Shown here piece after piece: positions 1-7,752 of a DNA stretch of 64,000 nucleotides (position 1 is its first letter; every line of letters starts with the position of its first letter). The notes under the pieces are model-generated. The model saw only the letters and a list, made by a program, of their open reading frames with translations. It was not told where the DNA came from and searched no databases. The position numbers and the translations under genes are program-made. The stretch comes from Alteraurantiacibacter buctensis. GTDB lineage: Bacteria > Pseudomonadota > Alphaproteobacteria > Sphingomonadales > Sphingomonadaceae. The DNA is taken from the NCBI RefSeq assembly GCF_009827655.1, contig NZ_WTYV01000005.1:62001-126000 (forward strand), given 5' to 3'.

Positions 1-648
1 GATGCGGTTGCGCTTGGGGAAGAGTTGCCCGCGTGGCTGGGTGCCGGGCGGCTCCTCGGCCAGCAGCAGGCCCTCTTGCGCAACCCGTTCCTGCAACTTC
101 TCGTGCCCCGGCGGATAGGTCACGTCGATCCCGCTGGCAATCACCCCCACGGTGCCGCCCTTAACCCCCAGCGCGCCCTCATGCGCGGCACCGTCGATCC
201 CTTTGGCCAGGCCCGAGACCACGGTGAAGCCCTGCTGCGCCAGGGCAGCAGAGAAATCGCGGGCCAGCTTGACCGCCGCCGCGCTGGCATTGCGCGCGCC
301 GACCAGTGCCACGCACGGCTGCGCGGCCAAGGCCAGATCGCCCCGCAGGGTGAGGATCGGCGGCGGGCTGTCCATCTGCGCCAGGAGAGCGGGATAGTCC
401 GCCATGTCGTGAAACACATAGCGCGCACCCGCCGCGCGCACCGCCTGCGCCTCTGCCTCCACCACCGATGCGGCAGCGGCCCGATAGGTGCGGGTGCCCC
501 GGGCGGCGAGATCGGGCAGGGCCTCCAGCGCCGCGCCCGCCGTGCCGAAGCGCCTGAGGAGCTGGCGGTAGCTGACGGGGCCGATGTTGGGACTGCGCAG
601 CAGGCGGATGCGGTCGAACGCTTCCTGCTGGCTGAGGGCAGCGGTCAT
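1..648 (-). CDS. dprA: DNA processing protein DprA (3' end beyond window)
   Basis: DprA loads RecA onto incoming single-stranded DNA during transformation. The first 216 codons are present, starting at the ATG at 648; the gene runs off the left edge. An N-terminal helix-hairpin-like region (RSPNIGPVSYRQLL) is followed by the DprA/Smf Rossmann fold with the motifs VGARNAS, VSGLAKGIDGAAH, GTVGVIASGID and FPKRNRI in the family order. The start codon directly abuts the plsY stop codon, so the two are probably co-transcribed, plsY first. The C-terminal winged-helix domain cannot be judged. Identification is firm. Confidence 0.93.
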   Translation of the reverse strand, partial: MTAALSQQEAFDRIRLLRSPNIGPVSYRQLLRRFGTAGAALEALPDLAARGTRTYRAAAASVVEAEAQAVRAAGARYVFHDMADYPALLAQMDSPPPILTLRGDLALAAQPCVALVGARNASAAAVKLARDFSAALAQQGFTVVSGLAKGIDGAAHEGALGVKGGTVGVIASGIDVTYPPGHEKLQERVAQEGLLLAEEPPGTQPRGQLFPKRNRI

Positions 649-1260
649 TTAAGCGTCTTTGGCCTTCTTGCTGCCCACGCGCGGTTCAGTGCCAGCACGA
701 AGACGGGCGATGTTGGCGCGGTGCAGCCAGATGACCAGCGCGGCGATCACAGCCAGCACCGGCACGAAGTGAGTGAAGCCCAGCCCCCAGGCCGCCACCA
801 GCGCGCCCACCACCGCGCTCATCCCCGCGACCGAGCTGATCCGCAGGGCCGCCAGCAGCGCCAGCCAGACCACGGCATAGGCCACGCCCAGCGGCCAGCC
901 GATGCCGAAAGCCACGCCGAGGTTGGTAGCAACACCCTTGCCGCCCCTGAAGCGTAGCCAGACCGGGAAACAGTGCCCGAGCACCGCCCCCAACGCGGCG
1001 GCGGCCACGGGGGAAGCCCAGGTGAGATCATCCCCCCACAGGTGGCGGGCCAGCACCACGGCCACAAAACCCTTCAACCCGTCGAGCAGCAGGGTGGCAG
1101 CGGCCACCTTCTTGTTGCCGGTGCGCAGCACGTTGGTGGCGCCGATATTGCCGCTGCCGATCTGACGGATATCGCCCAGCCCCGCCGCCTTGGCCAGCAG
1201 CAGGCCGAACGGCACCGAACCGAGCGCGTAACCCAGCACCAGGGCCAGCAAACCATCCAT
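649..1260 (-). CDS. plsY: Glycerol-3-phosphate acyltransferase PlsY
   Basis: This inner-membrane enzyme transfers the acyl group of acyl-phosphate to glycerol-3-phosphate, the first step of phospholipid synthesis. The 203 residues match family length. Three family motifs are visible: GSVPFG near the N terminus, GSGNIGATNVLRTGNK, and the glycine-rich GHCFPVWLRFRGGKGVAT, with several hydrophobic helices and the typical tail ANIARLRAGTEPRVG. An open frame continues far upstream, but the region before 1260 is antisense to murI, so the ATG at 1260 is chosen. It is divergent from murI and directly upstream of dprA. Confidence 0.95.
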   Translation of the reverse strand: MDGLLALVLGYALGSVPFGLLLAKAAGLGDIRQIGSGNIGATNVLRTGNKKVAAATLLLDGLKGFVAVVLARHLWGDDLTWASPVAAAALGAVLGHCFPVWLRFRGGKGVATNLGVAFGIGWPLGVAYAVVWLALLAALRISSVAGMSAVVGALVAAWGLGFTHFVPVLAVIAALVIWLHRANIARLRAGTEPRVGSKKAKDA

Positions 1261-1374
1261 GACTGTGCCTGAAACCTCCGCCCCGCTTGCCCCCGTATGG
1301 GCAATCGCATTAATCGCATGTCTAGAGGACATTGCGCCTCGCCCGCAAGCACTGCCCACAAGACTGGAACCGCT

Positions 1375-2169
1375 TTGGACCCGAATGCCCCAATCCTGAT
1401 CTTCGATAGCGGCGTGGGTGGCCTCACCGTGCTGGCCGAGGTGCGCAAACTCCTGCCGGAAGCCCCAGTGATTTACGTCGCCGATCGCGCTGCCCTGCCC
1501 TATGGCGACAAGACCGAGGCAGAGATTGCCGCGCGCGTCTGCGGCCTGCTGGGGCGGCTGGCCGAACGCTATCATCCGCGCCTGATCTGCATCGCCTGCA
1601 ACACCGCCAGCACGATCGCGCTGGGCATGGTGCGTGAAGTGCTGGAAGTGCCGGTGGTGGGCACCGTCCCCGCCATCAAGCCTGCCGCTGCGATGACGAA
1701 AACCGGGGTGATCGGCCTGCTGGGCACCAAGGCGACCATCCGCCAGGCCTATGTCGACAAGCTGGAGGCCGAGTTTGCGGCCGGCAAGCGCCTGATCCGC
1801 CACGCCGCTCCCGAACTGGTGGCGGCGGCAGAACTGAAACTGCGTGGTGGCACCCCGGACCCCGCCGTGTTCGCTCGCGCCGTAGCCGGCCTGCGCGAGC
1901 AGCAGGACGGCGACAAGATCGACGTGGTCGTGCTCGCCTGCACCCATTTCCCGCTGCTGACCCCCGAGCTTTCTGCGGAGTTCGGCGCTAACGTGCAGTT
2001 CATTGACGGAGCGCAAGGTATTGCCCGCCGGATAGCCTATCTCACGCAGGGCCAGCCATTCGGTGGCACGGATCAGGATCAGGCGATAGCGACCGGCGAT
2101 GAACGAGATAACCCCGCCCTACTTGCGGCCCTGCGGCCCTACGGAATCCATCGAATCCAGCCGCTTTGA
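1375..2169 (+). CDS. murI: Glutamate racemase MurI
   Basis: MurI interconverts L- and D-glutamate and supplies D-Glu for peptidoglycan in the cytoplasm. The family Asp motif [10 protein letters not shown] and both catalytic cysteines, in ACNTAST and ACTHFPLL, are present. The start is uncertain. The frame is open from ATG codons at 1297 and 1318, but the TTG at 1375 gives the usual short lead (about 8 residues) before FDSG and leaves room for promoters divergent from plsY. No candidate has a strong ribosome-binding site. The stop lies within the hemA upstream region. Confidence 0.93.
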   Translation: MDPNAPILIFDSGVGGLTVLAEVRKLLPEAPVIYVADRAALPYGDKTEAEIAARVCGLLGRLAERYHPRLICIACNTASTIALGMVREVLEVPVVGTVPAIKPAAAMTKTGVIGLLGTKATIRQAYVDKLEAEFAAGKRLIRHAAPELVAAAELKLRGGTPDPAVFARAVAGLREQQDGDKIDVVVLACTHFPLLTPELSAEFGANVQFIDGAQGIARRIAYLTQGQPFGGTDQDQAIATGDERDNPALLAALRPYGIHRIQPL

Positions 2170-2248
2170 TGCGAATCGTTCGCAAAGACAAAGCTTTCCC
2201 CGCGCTGTCGATTTGACTAAATCCGCCGCGACAGAGGCCCGCGATTCC

Positions 2249-3496
2249 GTGCGCGGTGCCAAGCGGACAGAGACGCTGAACTACGAGCACATCTTCGACC
2301 AGGCGATTGACCGGCTGCATGCCGAAGGGCGCTATCGCGTGTTCATCGACATCCTGCGCAACAAGGGTGCCTATCCCAACGCGCGCTGTTTCCACGGCCA
2401 CAACGGCCCCAAGCCCATCACCGTATGGTGCAGCAACGATTACCTGGCCATGGGCCAGCACCCCAAGGTGATCGCCGCGATGGAAGAGGCGCTGCACGAT
2501 GTCGGCGCCGGTTCGGGCGGCACGCGCAACATCGGCGGCAACACGCACTATCATATCCAGCTAGAGGAAGAGCTGGCCGACCTGCACGGCAAGGAAGCCG
2601 CGCTGCTGTTCACCAGCGGCTATGTCTCGAACGATGCCACCCTCAGCACGTTGGCCCGCCTGCTGCCGGGCTGCGTGATCTTCTCTGACGAGCTGAACCA
2701 TGCCAGCATGATCGCCGGCATCCGCAATTCCGGCTGCGAAAAGCGCATCTGGCGGCACAACGATGTTGCCCACCTGGAAGAACTGCTGGCGTCGGAAGAC
2801 CCCAACGTTCCCAAGCTCATCGCCTTCGAAAGCGTCTATTCGATGGATGGTGACGTGGCCCCGATTCACGCCATTTGCGACCTGGCCGAGAAGTACAACG
2901 CCCTCACCTACATCGACGAAGTGCACGCCGTGGGCATGTACGGCGCGCGCGGCGGCGGCATTTCCGAGCGGGACGAGGCAGCCCACCGCATCGACCTGAT
3001 CGAGGGCACGCTGGGCAAGGCTTTCGGCGTGATGGGCGGCTATGTGGCCGCCAGCCGTAAGGTGATCGACTGCATCCGCTCCTATGCCCCCGGCTTCATC
3101 TTCACCACCTCGCTCAGCCCCGTGCTTGTGGCCGGCGTGCTGGCCAGTGTCCGGCACCTGAAGGCGAGCAGCGTGGAGCGTGATGGCCAGCAGGCCGCTG
3201 CCGCCACCCTCAAGCGCCTGTTTGCCGAAGCCGGCCTGCCGGTGATGGACAGCACCACCCATATCGTGCCGCTGATGGTGGGCGATCCGGTTCGCGCCAA
3301 GAAGATCAGCGATATCCTGCTGGCGGAATACGGCGTCTACGTGCAGCCCATCAACTTCCCCACCGTGCCCCGCGGCACCGAGCGCCTGCGCTTCACCCCC
3401 GGCCCCGCCCACAGCGAGGAGATGATGGTGGAACTGACCCAGGCGCTGGTGGAAATCTGGGATCGGATGGAACTGGAACTGCGCCAGGCCGCCTGA
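2249..3496 (+). CDS. hemA: 5-aminolevulinate synthase (ALAS)
   Basis: This PLP enzyme condenses glycine with succinyl-CoA to 5-aminolevulinate, the first step of C4-pathway tetrapyrrole synthesis used by alphaproteobacteria. Motifs follow the family order: [33 protein letters not shown], the PLP-contacting [11 protein letters not shown], and the Schiff-base lysine in EGTLGKAFG. The frame is open back to 2099, overlapping murI, but homology begins at [12 protein letters not shown] 2249 (AGAGG upstream) or CTG 2276 are therefore likelier starts than ATG 2099. A divergent half-conserved Fnr-like site overlaps the murI stop codon upstream. Confidence 0.95.
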   Translation: MRGAKRTETLNYEHIFDQAIDRLHAEGRYRVFIDILRNKGAYPNARCFHGHNGPKPITVWCSNDYLAMGQHPKVIAAMEEALHDVGAGSGGTRNIGGNTHYHIQLEEELADLHGKEAALLFTSGYVSNDATLSTLARLLPGCVIFSDELNHASMIAGIRNSGCEKRIWRHNDVAHLEELLASEDPNVPKLIAFESVYSMDGDVAPIHAICDLAEKYNALTYIDEVHAVGMYGARGGGISERDEAAHRIDLIEGTLGKAFGVMGGYVAASRKVIDCIRSYAPGFIFTTSLSPVLVAGVLASVRHLKASSVERDGQQAAAATLKRLFAEAGLPVMDSTTHIVPLMVGDPVRAKKISDILLAEYGVYVQPINFPTVPRGTERLRFTPGPAHSEEMMVELTQALVEIWDRMELELRQAA

Positions 3497-3555
3497 CGGC
3501 AGCTTGCACACCTCGCCACAGCCGCTATCCCTTGGCCAGCAAGGGAGACAAGCGC

Positions 3556-4164
3556 ATGAAAGTAGCCGTGTTGGGTGCCAGCGGGCGCGCGGGCAAGGAG
3601 ATCGTCAAAGAACTGTCGGCGCGCGGCCACACGGTTACCGCCGTGGCCCGCAAGCCCGAGGCCGTGGCCGACCTGCCCGGCGTCACCGCCGTGGGCGCCG
3701 ACGCCGAGACGCCCGCTGCCATCGCTAAGTCGGTTGCCGGACACGATGTCGTGGTCAGCGCCCTGCCCTTCACCGTCACCGCCGACAAGGTGGTTGCCGC
3801 CATGCACGAGGCGGGCGTGGAGCGGCTGCTGGTGACCGGCGGCGCGGCCAGCCTGAAGGACGAGAACGACGTGCGCTATATCGACCGGGACGATTTTCCG
3901 GAGATCTGGCGCAAGGGCGCCCAGGGCGGGATCGATTTCTTCTACGCCCTGAAGGAAGACCCCACACTGGACTGGGTGTTCTTCAGCCCGGCGTTCAACT
4001 TCGTCGAAGGGCCGCGCACCGGCCGGTTCCGGCTGGGCAAGGAACACCTGATCAAGGACGCCAGTGGCGACAGCCGGATCAGCTTTGCCGACTATGCCAT
4101 CGCCATGGTGGACGAGGTGGAGAACAAGGCGCACAGCCGCGAGCGGTTCACCATCGGCTACTGA
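3556..4164 (+). CDS. NAD(P)-binding NmrA/YwnB-type oxidoreductase
   Basis: A Rossmann-fold protein of the atypical short-chain dehydrogenase group. The N terminus MKVAVLGASGRAGKEIV holds the GxxGxxG dinucleotide-binding loop, followed by LLVTGGAAS, which matches YwnB/YesF-type NAD(P)H-binding proteins. There is no YxxxK catalytic pair in the usual place, so redox sensing or an NmrA-like role is as likely as catalysis. The ATG at 3556 is preferred over 3532 because AGGGAG lies about 8 bases before it and it begins the fold. The substrate is unknown. It stands alone, 59 bases after hemA. Confidence 0.8.
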   Translation: MKVAVLGASGRAGKEIVKELSARGHTVTAVARKPEAVADLPGVTAVGADAETPAAIAKSVAGHDVVVSALPFTVTADKVVAAMHEAGVERLLVTGGAASLKDENDVRYIDRDDFPEIWRKGAQGGIDFFYALKEDPTLDWVFFSPAFNFVEGPRTGRFRLGKEHLIKDASGDSRISFADYAIAMVDEVENKAHSRERFTIGY

Positions 4165-4179
4165 GCTGCTCCGCCCAGG

Positions 4180-4557
4180 TCAGGGCGCACGGCATCCGCA
4201 TCGCGCACCAGGCGGGCCGGCCACCGCCGCGCGCGGTGTGGGCCCGCGAAACCAGTCTGGCTGCGACAGGAGCTGCGCGCTGATCGGCTGGCCGGTGTGC
4301 CGGATGGCAAAGACATTGACCACCAGCGACAGGTAGGCCAGCCGGACCAGCCCGCAGCGCGGCAGCCGGTCAGCCAAGAGCAAGGCGGCCAGGGCACAAA
4401 GGGCAAACCCGGCGACGACCATCGCATCGTCCCAGGCGAAGCCCGCCAACCGCACGAAGCCCGAAGGATGCGGCAGGGCACCGGCACCCCAGATAATGCC
4501 GCGTGTGAGTAGCGCGGTCAGATACAGCGAGGCGGAGAAGGCGAGGACGCGGACCAC
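4180..4557 (-). CDS. Possible truncated membrane protein (remnant)
   Basis: An open frame of 125 codons in an otherwise gene-free 434-base interval. It begins with GTG and encodes three hydrophobic stretches (LAFSASLYLTALLTRGI, MVVAGFALCALAALLLA, LAYLSLVVNVFAI) with positive residues between them. After residue 95 the translation becomes proline- and arginine-rich (GPTPRAAVAGPPGARCGCR), as if out of frame. The first part resembles the N-terminal membrane anchor of an envelope sulfatase-like protein, so this may be a decayed 5' fragment. That similarity is an impression only, and chance coding in GC-rich DNA is possible. Confidence 0.35.
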   Translation of the reverse strand: MVRVLAFSASLYLTALLTRGIIWGAGALPHPSGFVRLAGFAWDDAMVVAGFALCALAALLLADRLPRCGLVRLAYLSLVVNVFAIRHTGQPISAQLLSQPDWFRGPTPRAAVAGPPGARCGCRAP

Positions 4558-4598
4558 GATCCGCGTCCCCGTATCATGGCGGGGGGACAGGCGCCCGA

Positions 4599-5804
4599 TC
4601 AGCGCAGGCTCACCACGTTGTCGCTGACGCGGGTGTCCTTGCGGCCGGTGTAGAGGCTGACCATCGGCTCATCCTCCACCACGAAGCAGCGGGTGGCGCC
4701 AAAGCCGTTGAACCGCGTGCTCATGGCCGCGCCATAGGCCCCCAGCATGCCGATCTCGATGAAATCGCCGGACTGGATATCCTCGGGCAACTGGAACGGA
4801 CCCTTCATGTAGTCCATGTCGTCGCAAGTGGGGCCGAAGAAGGCGAAATCGGCCAGCGGCTGGGTCAGGTCGTCCTCCAGCGCTACCACCGGGAAGCGCC
4901 AGTCAACGTGCGCGGCATCGAACAGCGCGCCATAGGCACCGTCGTTGATGTACAGCTCGTCAGAACGGCGCTTTTCCACCTTGACCACGATGGAGCTGTA
5001 TTCGGCACACAGCGCACGGCCCGGTTCGGCCCACAGCTCCGCCGAATACGAGATGGGCAGCATCTCGAAGTGGCGGTGGATCTGCGCGAAATAGTCCTCC
5101 AGCGGGGGCGGTTCCATGCCCGGATACTGCGAGGGAAAGCCGCCGCCGACATCGATGATGTCCACGGTTACCGCCGCCTCGGCAATGGCAGCGCGCACGC
5201 GCTCCAGCGCCTGGACATAGGCGAACGGCGTCATCGCCTGGCTGCCCACGTGGAAGCAGATGCCCAGCGCGTCGCAATGCTGGCGAGTGGCTTGCAGCAG
5301 TTCCGCCGCATCGACCAGGTCGACGCCGAACTTGGCGGCCAGGCTCAGCTCCGAATGCTCGGACGAGACACGCAGGCGCACCAGCAATTGCAGGTCGGCC
5401 GCCGCCGCGCCTTCCGGCGTGGTGGTGGCGGCAACGATCTTCTCCAGCTCGCCCAGGGTATCGAGGCTGAAGGTCTTCACCCCATGCTGGAAATAGGCCT
5501 CGCGGATGGCGCTGGCGGTCTTGACCGGGTGCATGAAGCACAGCTTGGGCGCATCGCCCAGCGTCTCGCGCACCAGCCGCACCTCGCCGATGCTGGCAAC
5601 GTCATAATGGCTGATGCCGTTGTCCCACAGCACGCGAATCAGGTCGGGTGAAGGGTTGGCCTTCACCGCGTACATGCTGGTGCCGGGAAACTTCTCGGCA
5701 AAGAAACGCGCTGCCCGCGCCGCAGCGTGCGGGCGGTTCAGGATCACGGCTTCGTCCGGAGAAATGGCGCGGACTACAGCCCGTGCGTCAGGATAATGGT
5801 GCAA
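4599..5804 (-). CDS. PLP-dependent ornithine/lysine decarboxylase (alanine racemase fold)
   Basis: A cytoplasmic type III decarboxylase that makes putrescine from ornithine and/or cadaverine from lysine. An N-terminal TIM barrel carries the Schiff-base lysine in YAVKANPSP (about residue 48), then HVGSQ, the phosphate-binding GGGFPSQYPG and EPGRALCAE. The C-terminal beta domain has the catalytic-cysteine motif FGPTCDDMDYM. The frame is open to a TTG at 5927, but homology starts at HHYPDARAVV, so the TTG at 5804 (401 residues) is preferred. The sequence before it looks like a structured leader. A DHS-like polyamine enzyme lies 2 kb upstream on the same strand. Ornithine versus lysine preference cannot be settled by reading. 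Confidence 0.9.
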   Translation of the reverse strand: MHHYPDARAVVRAISPDEAVILNRPHAAARAARFFAEKFPGTSMYAVKANPSPDLIRVLWDNGISHYDVASIGEVRLVRETLGDAPKLCFMHPVKTASAIREAYFQHGVKTFSLDTLGELEKIVAATTTPEGAAAADLQLLVRLRVSSEHSELSLAAKFGVDLVDAAELLQATRQHCDALGICFHVGSQAMTPFAYVQALERVRAAIAEAAVTVDIIDVGGGFPSQYPGMEPPPLEDYFAQIHRHFEMLPISYSAELWAEPGRALCAEYSSIVVKVEKRRSDELYINDGAYGALFDAAHVDWRFPVVALEDDLTQPLADFAFFGPTCDDMDYMKGPFQLPEDIQSGDFIEIGMLGAYGAAMSTRFNGFGATRCFVVEDEPMVSLYTGRKDTRVSDNVVSLR

Positions 5805-5880
5805 TTCAAGGGACCCCCAATAGGCCTTGCGGCCAGGTAACACACAAAGCTGCCTTGCGGTTTGGAAGTCCCCATGGGGC
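5805..5880 (-). promoter_or_regulatory. Structured 5' leader of the decarboxylase gene
   Basis: On the transcribed strand this segment contains a perfect hairpin with a GCAA tetraloop (GGCC-GCAA-GGCC, 5823-5834). It is enclosed by an outer pairing GGGGAC (5869-5874) with GTCCC (5810-5814). The palindrome CCCCATGGGG (5870-5879) offers an alternative fold. The outer 3' arm includes the only G-rich candidate ribosome-binding site just before the start, so folding could gate translation. Alphaproteobacterial decarboxylase genes are known to carry the speF RNA element; whether this belongs to that family is untested. Confidence 0.4.
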
Positions 5881-5989
5881 AGCAGGAGGTGCGCATATAG
5901 AGCGACGGGTGAACGATGCAATAACAAAGCAGCGATTTTGCCGTCAGGATGCCCGAAAAGTCAGGCGTGTGACCGCCGGGCGGCGCGGA

Positions 5990-6538
5990 TCAGAATTTGA
6001 TCTGCGGCACCTGGTCAACCACGCCCTTCTCGCTGTCGTCCAGCCGGTTGAAATCGGCCGGCTGGAAGCCGAGCATCCCGGCAAACAGCACGGCGGGGAA
6101 ACTCTCCCGCCCGGTGTTGTAGCGCGACACGGCAGCGTTGAGCGCACGGCGGGCTGCGGCCAGCTTGTCCTCCACGTCGCCCAGTTCCACCTGAAGCTGC
6201 TGGAAGTTGGCGCTGGCCTTGAGGTCGGGATAGGCCTCGCCAAGCGCCAGCAGTTTGTCCAGCGCCACGCGCAACTGGCCTTCGCTGGCCGAATTGGGCG
6301 ACCCTTGCGCGGCAGCGTTACGGGCGCTGATCACCGCGTCCAGCGTATCCTGCTCGTGCACGGCATAGCCTTTGACGGTGTTGACCAGGTTGGGGATCAG
6401 GTCGTGCCGCTGGCGCAGCCCGGCGTCGATATCGGCCACGCCCTGGCTGACAGTTTGCCGCAGGCCCACCAGCCGGTTGTAGATACCGATGACCACCACC
6501 GCCAGCAGCAGCAGCAGACCCGCCACGATCCAACCCAT
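5990..6538 (-). CDS. lemA: LemA family protein
   Basis: A small inner-membrane protein with one N-terminal transmembrane helix (residues about 3-20, WIVAGLLLLLAVVVIGIYN). A helical body carries the family hallmarks VGLRQTVSQGVADIDAGLRQ, RHDLIPNLVNTVKGYA and the tail YNTGRESFPAVLFAGMLGF. At 182 residues it matches LemA proteins, whose biochemical role is unknown. It is divergent from a DUF3137 gene starting at 6618. LemA and DUF3137 genes are frequent neighbours, so the pair probably acts together at the membrane. Confidence 0.92.
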   Translation of the reverse strand: MGWIVAGLLLLLAVVVIGIYNRLVGLRQTVSQGVADIDAGLRQRHDLIPNLVNTVKGYAVHEQDTLDAVISARNAAAQGSPNSASEGQLRVALDKLLALGEAYPDLKASANFQQLQVELGDVEDKLAAARRALNAAVSRYNTGRESFPAVLFAGMLGFQPADFNRLDDSEKGVVDQVPQIKF

Positions 6539-6617
6539 AGCCCCGCCCTTTCCCTATTCCATCCGCGGCAGGTTGTGCCATCAATGGCAGCGAATTCCTA
6601 GGGGGAGTGCCGGGGGC

Positions 6618-7559
6618 ATGATCGAGCGGCCCGATGTGGACGCGCTGATGGCGGGGGAGCTGGGCGAGTGGCTGCAGCACCAGGCCACCGTACGCGAGGA
6701 TGCCCGGCACAAGAGCAACGGGCGCTTCGTGAAGGCGGCGGTGATCTTCTTTCCGCTGGCCATCGGCCTCGCCATGCTGGGCTGGAATGTCCAGGTGACC
6801 ATGTTCATCCTGTTCTTCGCCGCCGTGGGCCTGGGCATCTGGGCCTACAACCCGCGCGGGCAGGCGATCAAGGAGACCAAGGAGGGGATCAATAGCGCTC
6901 TGGCCCGCGCGCTAGGCCTGTCATTCAGCAGCGCCACTGGCGAAACCCCAGGCTTCCTGCGCGCCACCACGTTCCGTATGCTGCCCGGCTACAGCCGCAA
7001 GAGCTTCGAGGACCTGTGGAGCGGCGAGATTGGCGGCCGCGCCTTTGCACTGCACGAGGCGCACCTGGAACAGAAGCGGCAGAGCGGCAAGAACAGCCAC
7101 TATGTCACCGTGTTTCGCGGCCCCATCATGACCATTGCCGCAGGCCGCCGGTTTACCGGGGTGACGCTGGTGGAACGCTCGGGCAGGCACAAGCGGTTCG
7201 GCTTTTTCGGCGAGAAGGAAGACCTGGAGGTTGGCGGCGTGCGGCTGGACCGGGTGGACATGGTCCATCCCCAGTTCGAGGACGAGTTCACCGTCTATTC
7301 CAGCGACCAGGTGGAGGCCCGCTACCTGGTCCACCCGACCTATGTGGAAAAGCTGATCGCGCTGGAAAGCGCCTTCGCCGGCCAGAAGATCCGCACCCTG
7401 TTTGCCGAGGGCGAACTGACCGTGGTGCTGGAGGCCGCCAACATGTTCGAAAGCGGCAACATGGATGCCGCGCGCGACCGGGAACTGGTGGAAACCTGCG
7501 TCAGCCAGTTCATGTCGATGGCCGAGCTGGCCGGGTCGTTGAACGAGGCACGGGGTTAG
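6618..7559 (+). CDS. DUF3137 membrane protein
   Basis: A 313-residue protein with two adjacent hydrophobic helices near residues 37-73 (AAVIFFPLAIGLAMLGW and MFILFFAAVGLGIWAY), then a soluble domain. The order two helices, RMLPGYSRKSFEDLWSGEIGG, FRGPIMTI and YLVHPTYVEKL fits DUF3137. The upstream frame extends to 6489 inside lemA; the ATG at 6618, preceded by GGGGGAGTG, is chosen. It is divergent from lemA, the usual partner family. Its molecular function is not known. Confidence 0.8.
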   Translation: MIERPDVDALMAGELGEWLQHQATVREDARHKSNGRFVKAAVIFFPLAIGLAMLGWNVQVTMFILFFAAVGLGIWAYNPRGQAIKETKEGINSALARALGLSFSSATGETPGFLRATTFRMLPGYSRKSFEDLWSGEIGGRAFALHEAHLEQKRQSGKNSHYVTVFRGPIMTIAAGRRFTGVTLVERSGRHKRFGFFGEKEDLEVGGVRLDRVDMVHPQFEDEFTVYSSDQVEARYLVHPTYVEKLIALESAFAGQKIRTLFAEGELTVVLEAANMFESGNMDAARDRELVETCVSQFMSMAELAGSLNEARG

Positions 7560-7578
7560 GCAGGCTGAAGGCCCACCC

Positions 7579-7710
7579 CGTCATCCTGAACTGTTTCAGG
7601 ATTCATTCCGCCGATTGAGCGGAGCATGCGGCTGAACGTGCAACATCGCCACGCGGATTGTCAGTCAGCGCCTTCTGCACGATTGACCCTGAAACCAGTT
7701 CAGGGTGACG
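7579..7710. repeat. REPIN-like pair of inverted short palindromic repeats
   Basis: Two copies of one palindromic unit face each other. The left copy has arms CCTGAA/TTCAGG (7585-7590 and 7595-7600) preceded by CCCCGTCAT. The right copy has arms CCCTGAA/TTCAGGG (7687-7693 and 7699-7705) followed by GTGACG. The right copy reverse-complemented aligns with the left over about 22 bases. The 86 bases between show no gene. It fills the 193-base gap between two converging genes and could act as a terminator. Confidence 0.65.
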
Positions 7711-7752
7711 AAGGCGGGGAAGGAGGCCTCAGCCCCCTCCCCCGCCCATTAC

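Noticed and set aside
2099-2248. N-terminal extension of hemA from ATG 2099
   Set aside because: It overlaps murI by 71 bases, and the 50 extra residues have no resemblance to ALA synthase; homology starts at NYEHIFDQA.
5805-5927. 41-residue N-terminal extension of the decarboxylase from TTG 5927
   Set aside because: It shows no similarity to the family, starts with a weak TTG and coincides with the structured leader.
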